64,000 bases of DNA. Source: Phaeodactylum tricornutum CCAP 1055/1. Its lineage: Eukaryota; Bacillariophyta; Bacillariophyceae; Surirellales; Neidiaceae. Shown in pieces: positions 1 to 10,144 of the stretch. The notes under the pieces were generated by a model. That model was not told the DNA's origin and made no database searches. It saw nothing but the letters and a program-made list of their open reading frames with translations. Position numbers and translations under genes: made by a program. Within the stretch, counting starts at the first letter, position 1. Each line of letters begins with the position of its first letter. The stretch is from assembly GCF_000150955.2 (NCBI RefSeq), contig NC_011689.1, positions 310,001 through 374,000 on the forward strand. The letters are read 5' to 3'.

Positions 1-2449
1 GTCGCCGCCCAAGCCAAACCGCAGTCTTCCCGGAATACTAACTCCACGACTCTTTCCTATTCACAACTCGCCAACCAAGCCGCTGAACAGTCCGCGGCGG
101 ATCGTAACGACGAAACCTCGCCGTGTTGGTGGGAACAACGGCACGAAAAGTCGCAGAGTACCGTGGTACGGTTTCGGTCGCAGGCGGAACCCGAGGGCCT
201 CGTGGAGGCCTCCCCACCGCACACGACCGCTGCTGGTGCCATTGCATCAATGCAAGCTGGGATGGACGGTCCGTCCCTGCGTGACACCAAACCAACGGCT
301 CTCGCCAGTCCAACCCAAGCACCATCGACCAATTCAGAACACGATCACGACGATGACGATTGTACCGTGGATCCCGACTTGCCGATACAAAACGTGTCGA
401 CGTACGCCAGCTTTGCGCGGGACGTCCCGTCACCCGCCACACTCTGGCCCCTTTCCCCCTCCAACGCGGCGGAACGCGTACACGCACACGACAATGACGA
501 GCTTACCGTCGACCCGGATACACCCACGAACGCGTACCGCATACCATCGCCCCCAACAATCGCCAAGCTAGTCTCCACCGACAAGCTTTCCCCGGTACGT
601 CCTCACGACGTGACCGGCACCACTGTCGATACAACCATGGAGGTCTCCATGACAACGGTTACGTCATTCCATACAACGACGGACACGTCGCGGATGCCAG
701 TAGCGCCCCCTCCCGTTGGCCCAACTCTCCCCACTACCCGCCCACACTCGGGGGTAACGGAATCCACGAAACCGTCTTCTCCTCCGACAGAGCGCTGGCA
801 GAGAACACGTACCCCTTCCCCTGCCCACGTGAGACTCGTCGAGTCGTTCCGGGAACAGCGTTCAAACGACCTACCATTAACTACCCTACCGGCACAGAAC
901 GGAAACGATGCGACCGTCGCCGAGTCGTCTGACCTCTTCCCCGTGGGGGCCATTGTCCAAGTGCAGCCGCGCACCTGGCCGGGCGTCAACAAACCCGGTG
1001 GTGTCGGCCGCGTCGTCACGGTGCATACCCACGTGGGCAACGCTGCTGTTCAGTACGACGTGGCCTACGTTCTCGGCGGCCGCGAGCGTCGCGTCGATGC
1101 CGTCTTTGTGGCGAACCAACCCGCAAAACTGGGGACCACTACGGAATTGGTGTCGGCGACGCCAACGACTACGGAATGCATGCCTCGGAGTCGGGCTTCC
1201 TACCGAATCAAACACAAGAGAGAAGAAGAAATTCCTAGCTTTTTATTGGAGCAGCTAGCCAAGGAAGGTTTCGATACGAAAGGCACGGTTGCCCCCGTCC
1301 AAGAAAATATGGCCGATGCCGCTGGTGCGGTAGAGAATCAGAGAGCGGATTCCAAACCGATTCAGCAGCGCTTTGGAAGAAAAAGATCAGCCACAACAGC
1401 GTCCAAAAGCAACCCTACCAAACGAACCAGGCGAAAGGAAAACGTTCACGCGCCAGCCCGTGCCATGGCTACTTCTACAGCTCCGACGGTAATCCCTCCA
1501 GATCCTATTCTCCCTATCTCTCGGGAAGAAGCCTTGGTTCTGGCAGATCAGTTGTACCAGTCTCGCATCCAAAAGGCAATCCAGTCCGGCGTCATTCATG
1601 TGGTGGCTTCCTCGTTGTCGGATCGCGACAGAGAAGAACTCCAATTTTTGTGCAGTGAAACCGGGAGAGGCAAAGGTACGGTATACAGCGTCTATTTTGA
1701 AACCATTCCGCTCGCTCTTTGTTCTCACGCTACGCATTTTTTGTACTAATCAAGTCAAAGTTGTCCTCTCGGATACTATTCAGTCGAAAACGACGACGCT
1801 ATGCTTGCTGCCCGTTGATCCTCATTCCAGCATTACCGAGAATGCGCAAGCCTTGACCCGAACCCTGAAAGCTATGCAATCGGCACTTGTAGGGATACCT
1901 ATTGTATCACCAGCCTGGGTTACCGCCTGTCGACAAGCAAAGGATGCAGTCGTTCCATCTGCCAACATGTATGTTCGCACGCTGCCCACCAAGAGCAATA
2001 TTCATCGTTCCGACTTTGGTTTGACAACTTTGGCCGCCACAATTGAACAACGGGGAATCGGCTCTCGACCATTGCACAGGGTGGCTGTCTATCTGTGTGG
2101 CAGCTACTCGAGACGGAAGCAAACCGACATGTCCGTCTTGTTTCGCCTGGCTGGAGTTAAGGTACTGACACACGTATCCGCTGCCTTGGCGCACGGCAAA
2201 TATGTCCAATCGAAGCAAACTCTCGGCACAAAGCTCGTCTTGCTGTGCGAAGGCGATGCTGGTATCACGAGCGCCATGGAGAAACTCATCCGACAGCCGG
2301 ATTCGAAGCGTTGCGTTCAAGTTGTGGATTCGTCGTGGTTCTTCGATTCCATCAGCTGCGGTAAAGCGCTTCCGTCAAACGGATACATGCCAGCGAGTGG
2401 CAAAGCCTGCCAACTCTGGACAGTGTTACAAGACGCCGGAAATAGTTAA
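1..2449 (+). CDS. BRCT-domain protein with Tudor-like module (5' partial)
   Basis: The reading frame is open from base 1, so the true start lies off the left edge. Exon 1 ends at 1675 and exon 2 is 1755-2449, removing a 79-nt intron (GT at 1676, TACTAAT branch-like sequence, AG at 1754). 789 codons are visible. The first 300 residues are Thr/Ser/Pro-rich and probably disordered. Around nt 935-1110 there is a compact module containing RTWPGVNKPGGVGRV and YDVAYVLGGRERRVD, which resembles the Tudor/SH3-like modules of stramenopile chromatin proteins. A Lys/Arg-rich stretch (KRTRRKE) looks like a nuclear localisation signal. The C-terminal half has two BRCT-like units, one ending PIVSPAWVTAC and the other VVDSSWFFDSI, with the tryptophans typical of BRCT helix 3. 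The layout suggests a nuclear phosphopeptide-binding DNA-damage or chromatin adaptor, loosely like 53BP1/Crb2. Family is fairly sure; role is inference. Confidence 0.75.
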
Positions 2450-2454
2450 AATTC

Positions 2455-4632
2455 CTAGTCCTTTGCACTGCGTTTTGTACTTGGTGAATATTTCTGAGCA
2501 AGAAGGGCCTTTACAGCTTTTCCTTTCGTGTATTCTACAATTGCTTTGTACACCCGTTCCGTATTGATCGGCAAAAACGTTTTGGTGGTTGACACAACCA
2601 TGCGTGTCCTTTCGACAGCCTTTAGTAGAGTCCTTGGCGATGGCGAAACGTTCGACTCGTCCTCGCTTTTACTGTCCAAGGCATCATCCAAGCTTTGTAA
2701 TGCCACGAAGATCGCAAAGCGGTATACGGTCAAGGCGACTTCGCTAGAGGCAACAATGCGTAGCAGCCTGCGTCGGTCTCGGGAGCGATGCTGTTTGTCA
2801 CCGTCCAGCTCCTCAAGCGCGTCTCGTAGCACTGTATGAAAAGATGACGCCGCGATTGCGATGTCGTCCAACAGCGCCCGAGTGGCCCCCAACGAGGACA
2901 GCCGACAATTCCACCCGTGTTCCACAAAAACGTCTTCGACCGTCCACATTGCGGCATTGCCTGCCAATTTATTTAAAACTTCGTTGCTTCTTTGTTGCAC
3001 TTCCTTCGAAGATGTCGACATTACCGAGAATTCGAGCGGTGAACTTGATACATGGAAAAATTGAAGGTAGGTCGTATTTGTCTGCATAGTGTGCTGAAGA
3101 TCTTGTAAAAGATTTCCAGCACGTTGCAGACTGGAGACGATTGTAGCGGTAAAGGAAAATTGTGGTGTATAATTCAGCAATTGCTTCCCGTGTGGCACGG
3201 CCAATTCCTCCAACGCGGCCAAAAGTACCATGGCAATGTCCCATAATGCTTCATTTGTCGCGGCTTCAGGATGGTCTTCACCAAGTCCTGCGGGGTCGCC
3301 TCTACTAGTTCCTTTCCATGCGCGTATTTCGTTTTGTAAAAAGCCATCCCAAGCTCCATGGGCCAACGCTGCACGAAGTTTGGGGCCTCCACATGAACTC
3401 GTGTACACGTCTGTCAAGAGTGCCATGAGACTTCCGCCTACGTCGTCGACCAAACCATTGCATAATGCCGTTCCCTTTTGGTCGCTTTGGGAACAGAGTA
3501 CATACGGATGGAGGACTAAATCGTGTTGGTGTCGTTGACCGTGACCGTCAAGTGTTACGTAGAAAGTGTTCGGTTGTGCGAGCCGATCGGAGGGGCGATT
3601 GTTGACGCGACACCACCTCAACCGAAGCGTATGCTCCAGAAGGATGGTCATAATCACACACAAACTTGCGGGATTCTGCCGCCGAATCAATAAATCAAAA
3701 CAAAGTCTCCACAAGCCCATGTGAGTGAACGGTATGGTATTTGGAATGCAACTCGTCGTCAAGGTTTCCGCAATATTTTCGCCTCGTTCAATCACCTTCT
3801 CAAGCGTTGGAAACGATCGAAGCTGTACTATAGCTGAATTCCGTGACAATGCAACATTTACTGCCTCTTTATCCCGTTGCATGCTCTCCAAGTTACATGT
3901 CTTTACCAGTGACACCGTCAATACAATAACCAAACTTAGCCAAGCCTTCGTCGGTAACGCACCAACGAAACCATGCCAAAGTACGTTGCGCAAATTCAAA
4001 CCGGTTGGTAGCAGTAATTGACGTAGCATACACGGCAACGGACCCGTGATGGCGCCATTGAGTTTCTTCAAGAGAATCTGTAAAGGAGGGGCGTTGCTGT
4101 GCGCACCAGCTCCACTAGAGGCATTGTAATCGAGCACGCAGCGAACTATAGATGCTTCCAGCTGGTTCAAGGCGATCAATGTGGCGAACAAAATTGTTGA
4201 CGGATCATCGCCACTATCCTCAACAAGATACAATAGCGACCTCTGTGATGACGATAGATTCATCATATTGTCTTCCTCTACAACATCTTTGCGGAACAAA
4301 CTAGCTTCACAGGCGCGAGCCAGCGGCCCCAAATCTTCGACATTCGGAGGCGAGCTGAACATTGAGTCACTGTCCGTCCACTGAATTGTTCGTGTTATAG
4401 GATCGACTGCGATACGTAGCTGTATAGAGCTAGCCGAAGAGCCTTCACACGACAAAAGTTGAGCAATGGATGGATGTAAAAATTCGAAATATTTTGAGCT
4501 GTGGCATGGCGAAGGAATAGGACAACTCGATAGCGACGTCAAAGGAAAAGGCATTTTCTTGATGTGTTCTATGGAAATCGCAACAATCGCACAAACCATG
4601 CAACCCAGGACACAGTGTTGCAGTAGATTCAT
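2455..4632 (-). CDS. ERMARD-like DUF4209 protein
   Basis: Single-exon frame of 725 residues, starting at an ATG (4632) and ending 5 bp after the convergent BRCT gene. The central segment LNLRNVLWHGFVG matches the signature of DUF4209, the domain of animal ERMARD/C6orf70 (ER membrane-associated RNA degradation) and of many eukaryotic and bacterial homologues. It is followed by a hydrophobic helix (LSLVIVLTVSLV). The N-terminus carries one short hydrophobic stretch (CMVCAIVAI). The remainder is helical with no catalytic motif that I recognise. Human ERMARD is poorly understood, so the role here is unknown beyond likely membrane association. The start overlaps the stop of a short upstream frame (ATGA), described separately. 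Confidence is high for the gene and moderate for the family. Confidence 0.75.
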   Translation of the reverse strand: MNLLQHCVLGCMVCAIVAISIEHIKKMPFPLTSLSSCPIPSPCHSSKYFEFLHPSIAQLLSCEGSSASSIQLRIAVDPITRTIQWTDSDSMFSSPPNVEDLGPLARACEASLFRKDVVEEDNMMNLSSSQRSLLYLVEDSGDDPSTILFATLIALNQLEASIVRCVLDYNASSGAGAHSNAPPLQILLKKLNGAITGPLPCMLRQLLLPTGLNLRNVLWHGFVGALPTKAWLSLVIVLTVSLVKTCNLESMQRDKEAVNVALSRNSAIVQLRSFPTLEKVIERGENIAETLTTSCIPNTIPFTHMGLWRLCFDLLIRRQNPASLCVIMTILLEHTLRLRWCRVNNRPSDRLAQPNTFYVTLDGHGQRHQHDLVLHPYVLCSQSDQKGTALCNGLVDDVGGSLMALLTDVYTSSCGGPKLRAALAHGAWDGFLQNEIRAWKGTSRGDPAGLGEDHPEAATNEALWDIAMVLLAALEELAVPHGKQLLNYTPQFSFTATIVSSLQRAGNLLQDLQHTMQTNTTYLQFFHVSSSPLEFSVMSTSSKEVQQRSNEVLNKLAGNAAMWTVEDVFVEHGWNCRLSSLGATRALLDDIAIAASSFHTVLRDALEELDGDKQHRSRDRRRLLRIVASSEVALTVYRFAIFVALQSLDDALDSKSEDESNVSPSPRTLLKAVERTRMVVSTTKTFLPINTERVYKAIVEYTKGKAVKALLAQKYSPSTKRSAKD

Positions 4633-4931
4633 GGGTTTTTAGAGCATACTGTGTCCATTATGGAAATAGGTATTCTCCGTGTCGTCTTCTGCTCTGCTCT
4701 GGATCCAGCGAGAGTTATAGAAGGAGAGACATCACTTTTCGGTTCTTTGTAAAGATTATCGACGGAAGTCCTGTCAAAGTCATTCACGTTTTCGCGTCGG
4801 TTCTCGATATTGAAGACATCGGCATTCACAGTCACATCAAAGAAAAACCCAGCGGCTAACATAAGTAAAAAAAGAACGGACGGAGAGATTTGTGAAAAGG
4901 AAAGTTCATTGGATTGAATATATCCTTTCAT
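4629..4931 (-). CDS. short hypothetical frame with one membrane segment
   Basis: An open frame of about 100 residues from the first ATG (4931). Its TGA overlaps the ATG of the ERMARD-like gene (ATGA). It has one strongly hydrophobic stretch (VLFLLMLAAGFFFDVTV) and otherwise polar sequence. I recognise no family. It may be an upstream ORF of the ERMARD-like transcript, an unrecognised 5' exon, or chance. Low confidence. Confidence 0.2.
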   Translation of the reverse strand: MKGYIQSNELSFSQISPSVLFLLMLAAGFFFDVTVNADVFNIENRRENVNDFDRTSVDNLYKEPKSDVSPSITLAGSRAEQKTTRRIPISIMDTVCSKNP

Positions 4932-4976
4932 TCCCGTTATTTCGTCTCTATTTTCGGCCGTCGATGAATTGTTCAC

Positions 4977-5174
4977 GGTAAGGCGTTTCTAACATCATTC
5001 TGGAATAAAGGGATTATTGCATCCTAGTCAATGGTCGTATCGGCGTCGAATACATACAGTGATCTCTATTCTCTCCAAACATCACAGTTGCCGGACTTCA
5101 TCCCTTCATGCCCCTAGTTGTTTTTCGACTTTACTTCGGCAACACGATTTTACCTACGACTCCTAGTGTTCATC
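4977..5174. other. divergent intergenic promoter region
   Basis: About 200 bp between the minus-strand ERMARD-like side and the plus-strand carrier gene. It is AT-rich with pyrimidine-rich tracts. No gene or RNA seen. Both neighbours must be promoted from here or from within the short upstream frame. Confidence 0.4.
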
Positions 5175-6476
5175 ATGACGAGAACGCAATGCCACTACGG
5201 GTCGGCAGAGCCAACACGGACGGTGGACGATGGCGATACCGACACCTCCACTACTTCTACTCCGACTAGACTCAATTCGGAGTCAGCGCCCGACGGGAGT
5301 GAGGCTACGCTAGCAAACCGTCGGCGAGCGACGATTCGCGAACGCGACTCTACCTATCTATGGAGCTCCTTGGCAGCCGGAGCCGGTAGCGGCGCTGTGG
5401 CCAGTGTGATCTGTGCACCACTCGATTTACTGCGTACCCGCCTCCAGGTGTGGGGAGATGTGCACGCAAAGACCGATAGCGGTCAGATGTCGATTGTACG
5501 CATGATACGAGAGATGATTGCCAAAGAAGGATACCGCGGGTGTTTTCGCGGACTGGGAGCCACATTGGTCACCGTGCCAGCTTTTTGGGGAGTCTATTGT
5601 ACGTACTGGTATTGCCACATTTTGGTGTATTTTTGTTGTTGGGTTTGTACTTTATCGTTATCGGATAGCAACAATCCTCTCACCGGAGCTCGTTATCTTT
5701 TATTTACACAGTCCCTCTATATGATGAAACGAAACGCTACTGGGCTTGTCGACATCCCGAGCTTAATCCAGCTCTGATTCATATGGGTTCAGCCGTATTG
5801 GCTGGAGCCGTATCGGATATTATTTGTAACCCTATGTTTGTCGTTCGGACCAGACTCCAAACCGAAGCCTTGCACCAGCTCGACAACCACTCGAATACAG
5901 GAAGCCGCGGTGCAATTAAACTCAGCATGATCCAAACAGCCCGAGGACTGTACCAAGACGGTGGAGCGCGGATTTTTTGGCGTGGCATGTCGGCCAACCT
6001 TATGGGACTTTCGCACGTGGCAGTGCAATTTCCAGTCTACGAGATCTTAAAGCTCAAATTGGCCCATACGAAGAAACAGCCGTCCGCCGTGGATTTGTTG
6101 ATCGCCAGTGGGTTAAGCAAAATGACAGCTTCCTTGTTGACGTATCCCCACGAAGTGATTCGATCACGAATGATGGATAGCCGGAGTGCCAGCGTGCGAT
6201 TCACTACCACGTGTCGGCGGATCTACGCCAAGGAAGGTATGATTGGCTTTTACGCAGGTCTGCCGATTAGCTTGATTCGGGTCATTCCCAATGTGAGTCG
6301 ATGTCTGCGAATGATGTTGTTGCAAAAGCAGAAATTTTTGCGTTGATTTTAATCTTACCTCCATCTCTTTTGCTCTGTACCTATTGTAGACTTGCATAAC
6401 GTTCTTGACCTACGAAATGTTTCTACGCTATGCGAAAGACAAGATCAGGAAGCAACGAGAGAACGAGCGCCTATAA
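5175..6476 (+). CDS. mitochondrial carrier family protein (SLC25, NAD/folate/pyrimidine-nucleotide type)
   Basis: Three exons: 5175-5598, 5712-6292 and 6390-6476. The introns are 113 and 97 nt, both GT-AG, and the spliced length is an exact multiple of three (363 aa). The first in-frame ATG is 5175. Three tandem carrier repeats are visible, each with a PX[DE]XX[RK]-type signature: PLDLLRTRLQ, PMFVVRTRLQ and PHEVIRSRM. Typical ends such as GCFRGLGATL, IFWRGMSANL and GFYAGLPISLIRVIPN follow. The last tiny exon supplies TCITFLTYE, typical of the SLC25A32/33/36 group (folate, NAD, pyrimidine nucleotides). The first 60 residues are a polar, Ser/Thr-rich extension. It is expected in the mitochondrial inner membrane, or possibly the plastid envelope. 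Carrier identity is secure; substrate is inference. Confidence 0.88.
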
Positions 6477-6868
6477 ATTGGAAAGTCTGAACCATAGCAA
6501 TTTAGAAAGACCATTTACATGTTGATACAAAGCACCAAATAACGGTGTCTATGCTGTTGCGACGAGCCTGTGTTTTTCATGGAAGATTGGTCGTATTTGC
6601 CGCCGGATTTCGGTGGCACTCCTGTTGTTGCCACCTATGAATTTGCCAACAGGGGCGACGGGCAACACGACTACGGCTGCCAACAGCAAGGCGACGACAA
6701 AACACAGAGCGTTAGAGCTATTCGTTTCCGCGAGCGCTGCTCAACCCGTGATATCTCTAAGAGTAACGTGAGCTCTCGTTGTGATCTATTACTTAACGTA
6801 GACAAAAGATAGGCGCGTTCAACAAAACCTATCAAATGTGAAAGAGATCACCGGGAAATCTGAACACA
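6477..6868. other. intergenic, convergent 3' ends
   Basis: 392 bp between the carrier gene and the convergent sphingosine-phosphate lyase. A frame of 80 codons (6570-6812, +) shows no family resemblance and is probably 3' UTR. Nothing else seen. Confidence 0.4.
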
Positions 6869-8695
6869 CTAAGGCTCCAGAGTTAAATCCGTGAATGCTC
6901 GAAGAGAATAATCAACTGGACCAGCTGGCAGGGAACCGACCGTACCATACACACCTGCCGTGCCTTTCTTTCGTCCTCCTTTCCCTTCATTTCGAACTTG
7001 ATTAATCGACATTTTGAGATCTCGCAAAAAGCTGTCCACTTTTGGCACCACATTCAATGTAACGCAGATGTGAACGCTTGCAGGTGACTGAAGGGCATTC
7101 AAATTCCAGCCTGCTTTGGTCATGTAGTCTTGAATCCTGTAAATGTCCATCTCATTAGAAGTAAAAGAGACGACCATAAACGGCTTGGGCGTGAGCAATT
7201 TTACACCACGCACTAATTGAATTCCATCGGCAATTGCCCGGGCCGCGTTGACAATCAAGTGAGAGCGTTCCCTGTACCCGTCTTTTCCAAGGGAAACAAG
7301 AGCAGCCCAAGCACAGGCCGACAACGCTCCCGGTCGAGATCCAGCAATGGTTGGCGTTGAATACAAGCCACCAGTCCACCACGAATAGGAAAAGTACTGC
7401 CCATGTCTAAGCGTGTTGTCGCGATATAGAACGATACTTGTGCCCTTGCTAGCATATCCATACTTGTGGGTATCTGCACTCATACTAGTGACACCGGGAT
7501 TTCGAAAATCAAAGACGGGTGCATCATCGACAAATGGTAAAACAAATCCACCTAGACAAGCATCCACGTGCAGGCCGACTTTGTACCGCAAAGCAATTTT
7601 GGACAAGGCTTCAATGGGATCCACAACGCCCTGAGGATAGGACGGAGCGGAGGCATATATCATAATGGTATTGGAAGTGATACCTTTGGAAACGCGATCT
7701 GGGTTCAATTGGAAGGAATCGTGTCGGTGATTGCAATCTATACTCACCACGCGAATGCCAAACATGTCGCACGCTTTGTAGACAGCCGCATGAGCAGTGG
7801 TTCCACAAACTAGCTCCGGATGCCTGATACCCCGCCGCTTTCCGTATACATTCCAGTGCGCTCGGATGGCTAGAATGATACTTTCAGTGCCACCCGATGT
7901 CATCGATCCAATTGGCGGCGCGTGTAACATGTCGGCCGTCATGGCAATTACTTCGCCTTCGCACTGATTCAGTTTAGGCCATATTCCTGGATGTAACGGA
8001 TTACTCCAGGAGTATGCAGCGTATACACGATTCATCAACGATGTGTGCTCGTCGCTATTGGAATAGACTGTGCCACTCACTTTGCCAAGTTGCCACATCT
8101 TGTCTTCCTTCTCGGCGAAGTGCTGGAGTTCCTGTACAATATCTTCCGCAGCACGGCCGCTCACTGGCATCGTGGTAATCTTGACACGATTGGGATCTTT
8201 TCCCAGCGCTGGTTCAGAATCTGTTTTGACCTTTTTGGCTTGTTTCTCGAGCTGCGCGGCGAAAACAGCCACGTGGTCGAGAGCCCAGTCAAAGGCGGAT
8301 TGAGTAAAAGAATATTTCCATTCGGCGATGGAGTAATGGCGCAGACAATATATCACTCTAGCTAAACTGGAGAGTAGTAAAATAGCCATAAAGTCCTCCG
8401 CTACGGTCCATAGCCACCGAGCGGCGCCAACCAGAAGATAATTTGTATCGGCTTCGTTTGACGTGAGCAACTTAACCAAACGCTCGTTGGAATACGCGAG
8501 GAATCTGTGCAGATATTGCAGCAAGCTTGTAGAATGGTCAGATGGCGAAAGGCGAAATGCGATCCACCCAACGATCCCCAAGAAAGACACCAGCGGGCGG
8601 ATCTGGCGGACGACAACGGGCAAGGGAGGCAAAACGATTAGGAGACCCACGCCAATCACAACAAAAGCAACTGTAGTTGATATCGAAGATTCCAT
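6869..8695 (-). CDS. SGPL1: sphingosine-1-phosphate lyase
   Basis: PLP-dependent enzyme of the group II decarboxylase fold. It cleaves sphingosine 1-phosphate (or phytosphingosine 1-phosphate) to a fatty aldehyde and phosphoethanolamine, the exit step of sphingolipid breakdown at the ER. From the first ATG (8695) it is 608 aa, close to the human enzyme (568 aa). An N-terminal membrane anchor (VAFVVIGVGLLIVLPPLPVVV) comes first. The PLP-binding lysine lies in SADTHKYGYASKG at about residue 411, followed by GGLYSTPTIAGSRPG and GWNLNALQ, all diagnostic. A longer frame upstream (to 8857) begins only with GTG. The palindromic motif at 8730-8738 lies inside it, 35 bp before the ATG, which supports the shorter protein. 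No intron needed. Confidence 0.93.
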   Translation of the reverse strand: MESSISTTVAFVVIGVGLLIVLPPLPVVVRQIRPLVSFLGIVGWIAFRLSPSDHSTSLLQYLHRFLAYSNERLVKLLTSNEADTNYLLVGAARWLWTVAEDFMAILLLSSLARVIYCLRHYSIAEWKYSFTQSAFDWALDHVAVFAAQLEKQAKKVKTDSEPALGKDPNRVKITTMPVSGRAAEDIVQELQHFAEKEDKMWQLGKVSGTVYSNSDEHTSLMNRVYAAYSWSNPLHPGIWPKLNQCEGEVIAMTADMLHAPPIGSMTSGGTESIILAIRAHWNVYGKRRGIRHPELVCGTTAHAAVYKACDMFGIRVVSIDCNHRHDSFQLNPDRVSKGITSNTIMIYASAPSYPQGVVDPIEALSKIALRYKVGLHVDACLGGFVLPFVDDAPVFDFRNPGVTSMSADTHKYGYASKGTSIVLYRDNTLRHGQYFSYSWWTGGLYSTPTIAGSRPGALSACAWAALVSLGKDGYRERSHLIVNAARAIADGIQLVRGVKLLTPKPFMVVSFTSNEMDIYRIQDYMTKAGWNLNALQSPASVHICVTLNVVPKVDSFLRDLKMSINQVRNEGKGGRKKGTAGVYGTVGSLPAGPVDYSLRAFTDLTLEP

Positions 8696-9577
8696 ATTGC
8701 ACTCGTTATGTTGCTCGGTAAAAATCCACTCACTGTCATTGAAGTTCTCCGTGGATAAACTGGAGTGATGACGAAGGAGCGTAACGTCAATTTTCCATTT
8801 TTTGCCGGTATCGTGGAGTATTGGGTTTTCGAGAATCCTGCGTACGGAATGGAACACCGTAATTTCAGTGTCAGTGTTCGCATTTTACGACGGGTAGGTG
8901 AGTTCTGAATTAGGTGGAAGTGCGGTCGACGCACAGGAGATGGGCTATGTCTGTAAGTCACTGTCAACAGCATCTTATTTTTATCAGTAAAACGAAAAGC
9001 GAATATGAACCGTGCTAATTGATATTGAGAAAAGCTGACTGAAGAGTCCAATTACATTTCAGCTCTGGGAGATCAAGCCATCTCTCCACAAGCGAGATGT
9101 TCGGAATTTTACAGTAGTGGCCCTCAACTCCTTTTTAGTTGACTGTGTGAACAAATACAGGGCAGCAAAAGAAGATATTACGCGACCCTGGGTAGAGGTC
9201 CTATTTACATCTAGTCAATTTTGTTCGTACAAACACTTTTGTAAAATATTTCTAGAAATTACTGATAATTTTACGTTGTGCTTATCGATCCATGATAAAA
9301 GCGCAAAATAGTAATTCTCTGGCGCTTTTGGCGGCGTTTTCTTCGGTTGGCAATCATTCTGTTTACTCCCAATATTGTTTTTTTCTAGGCATAGACTGAC
9401 TGTGAGTGCGAGGTACAAGCTGAAAATCCTCGCAAATCGACGCGGTGCTTTCAGATAGCCTTTTTGGTACGCTTTCCCATAATTTACCGCTTCAGACAGA
9501 CCATAGTCTAGTAGAAGAATAGGCAAATGCAGGTAGACTGCTTTGGCAAGTTAAAGCTAGGATTTGGAATTCGAAAA
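8696..9577. other. intergenic region with three promoter-like motifs
   Basis: 880 bp between the lyase promoter and the end of the next minus-strand gene. It holds the 9-mers at 8730, 8958 and 9397 (see Part 2). Short frames at 9117-9311 (+) and 9215-9526 (-) have no recognisable content. No RNA gene seen. Confidence 0.4.
8730..8738. promoter_or_regulatory. TCACTGTCA palindromic element, SGPL1 promoter
   Basis: Match to TSACWGTSA, 35 bp upstream of the lyase ATG. One of 17 copies in the window. Function inferred from position only. Confidence 0.45.
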
Positions 9578-10144
9578 CTACAATACAACACAACAGCTGG
9601 CGGATGTTCCGACCTGATGAGGACCCCCGTCGACTGGTACTACCCTTGTAGTAGATGTCCTTTTGACAGTTGTATATGTTGTTGTTTCACTACCTGGTCC
9701 ATATGCTCCAGTTTCGTCGTCGTTCTCAATCGTTGCACTCTGTGCTTTACCGTCCGTTTGTTGCCGTTCACGCGCTGCTTGGATCTCCCATTCTCGCTCT
9801 CGGCGTTCAGCCTGTTCAAGCGCTTTTCTCTTCCACTCAGGCTCCGCATCGGCGGCTGCTTTCATGGCCTCCTGCTCCTCGTGGCCAAGGTCCTCGAAAA
9901 GTTCGCACGCTTCTTCTACGATGTTTGCTTCAGTTGCGCCGGATGCCAAACCTTGCGCCGCCTCTTGAGCCAGTCGCCGGGCATCGATGTACCTAATACT
10001 TAGTTTGGTCTTGATAAGTTGATCAGCTGGCATATCTATGGACTTGACCAAATGAGCAGGAGATACATCAGTAGTATGTTGCTTGGTAATTTTGACCTCT
10101 CCCATTAACGTTCCACATTTTTGCCAACCTCCGCAGCACATCAT
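9578..10144 (-). CDS. hypothetical protein, Cys-rich N-terminus and C-terminal CVVL prenylation box
   Basis: 188 aa from the first ATG (10144). The frame continues to a TTG at 10219, but no ATG lies there. It starts MMCCGGWQKCG and ends SASCCVVL. The last four residues fit a CaaX box, with Leu at the end favouring geranylgeranylation, and an extra Cys precedes it. The middle (residues about 45-135) is strongly helical and charged, rich in Ala, Glu and Arg (ARRLAQEAAQGLAS, EEQEAMKAAADAEPEWKRKA). A Thr-rich linker leads to the tail. This suggests a membrane-tethered adaptor held by lipid at one or both ends. I do not recognise the family. Start uncertain; gene likely. Confidence 0.6.
   Translation of the reverse strand: MMCCGGWQKCGTLMGEVKITKQHTTDVSPAHLVKSIDMPADQLIKTKLSIRYIDARRLAQEAAQGLASGATEANIVEEACELFEDLGHEEQEAMKAAADAEPEWKRKALEQAERREREWEIQAARERQQTDGKAQSATIENDDETGAYGPGSETTTYTTVKRTSTTRVVPVDGGPHQVGTSASCCVVL

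Noticed and set aside
38-487. Minus-strand 149-codon frame opposite the BRCT gene
   Set aside because: Mirror of a GC-rich coding region with Arg/Pro-biased composition. The plus frame is continuous and spliced in frame.
8696-8857. Longer N-terminus for sphingosine-1-phosphate lyase
   Set aside because: It begins with GTG, has no homologue-like features, and contains the promoter-like 9-mer at 8730.
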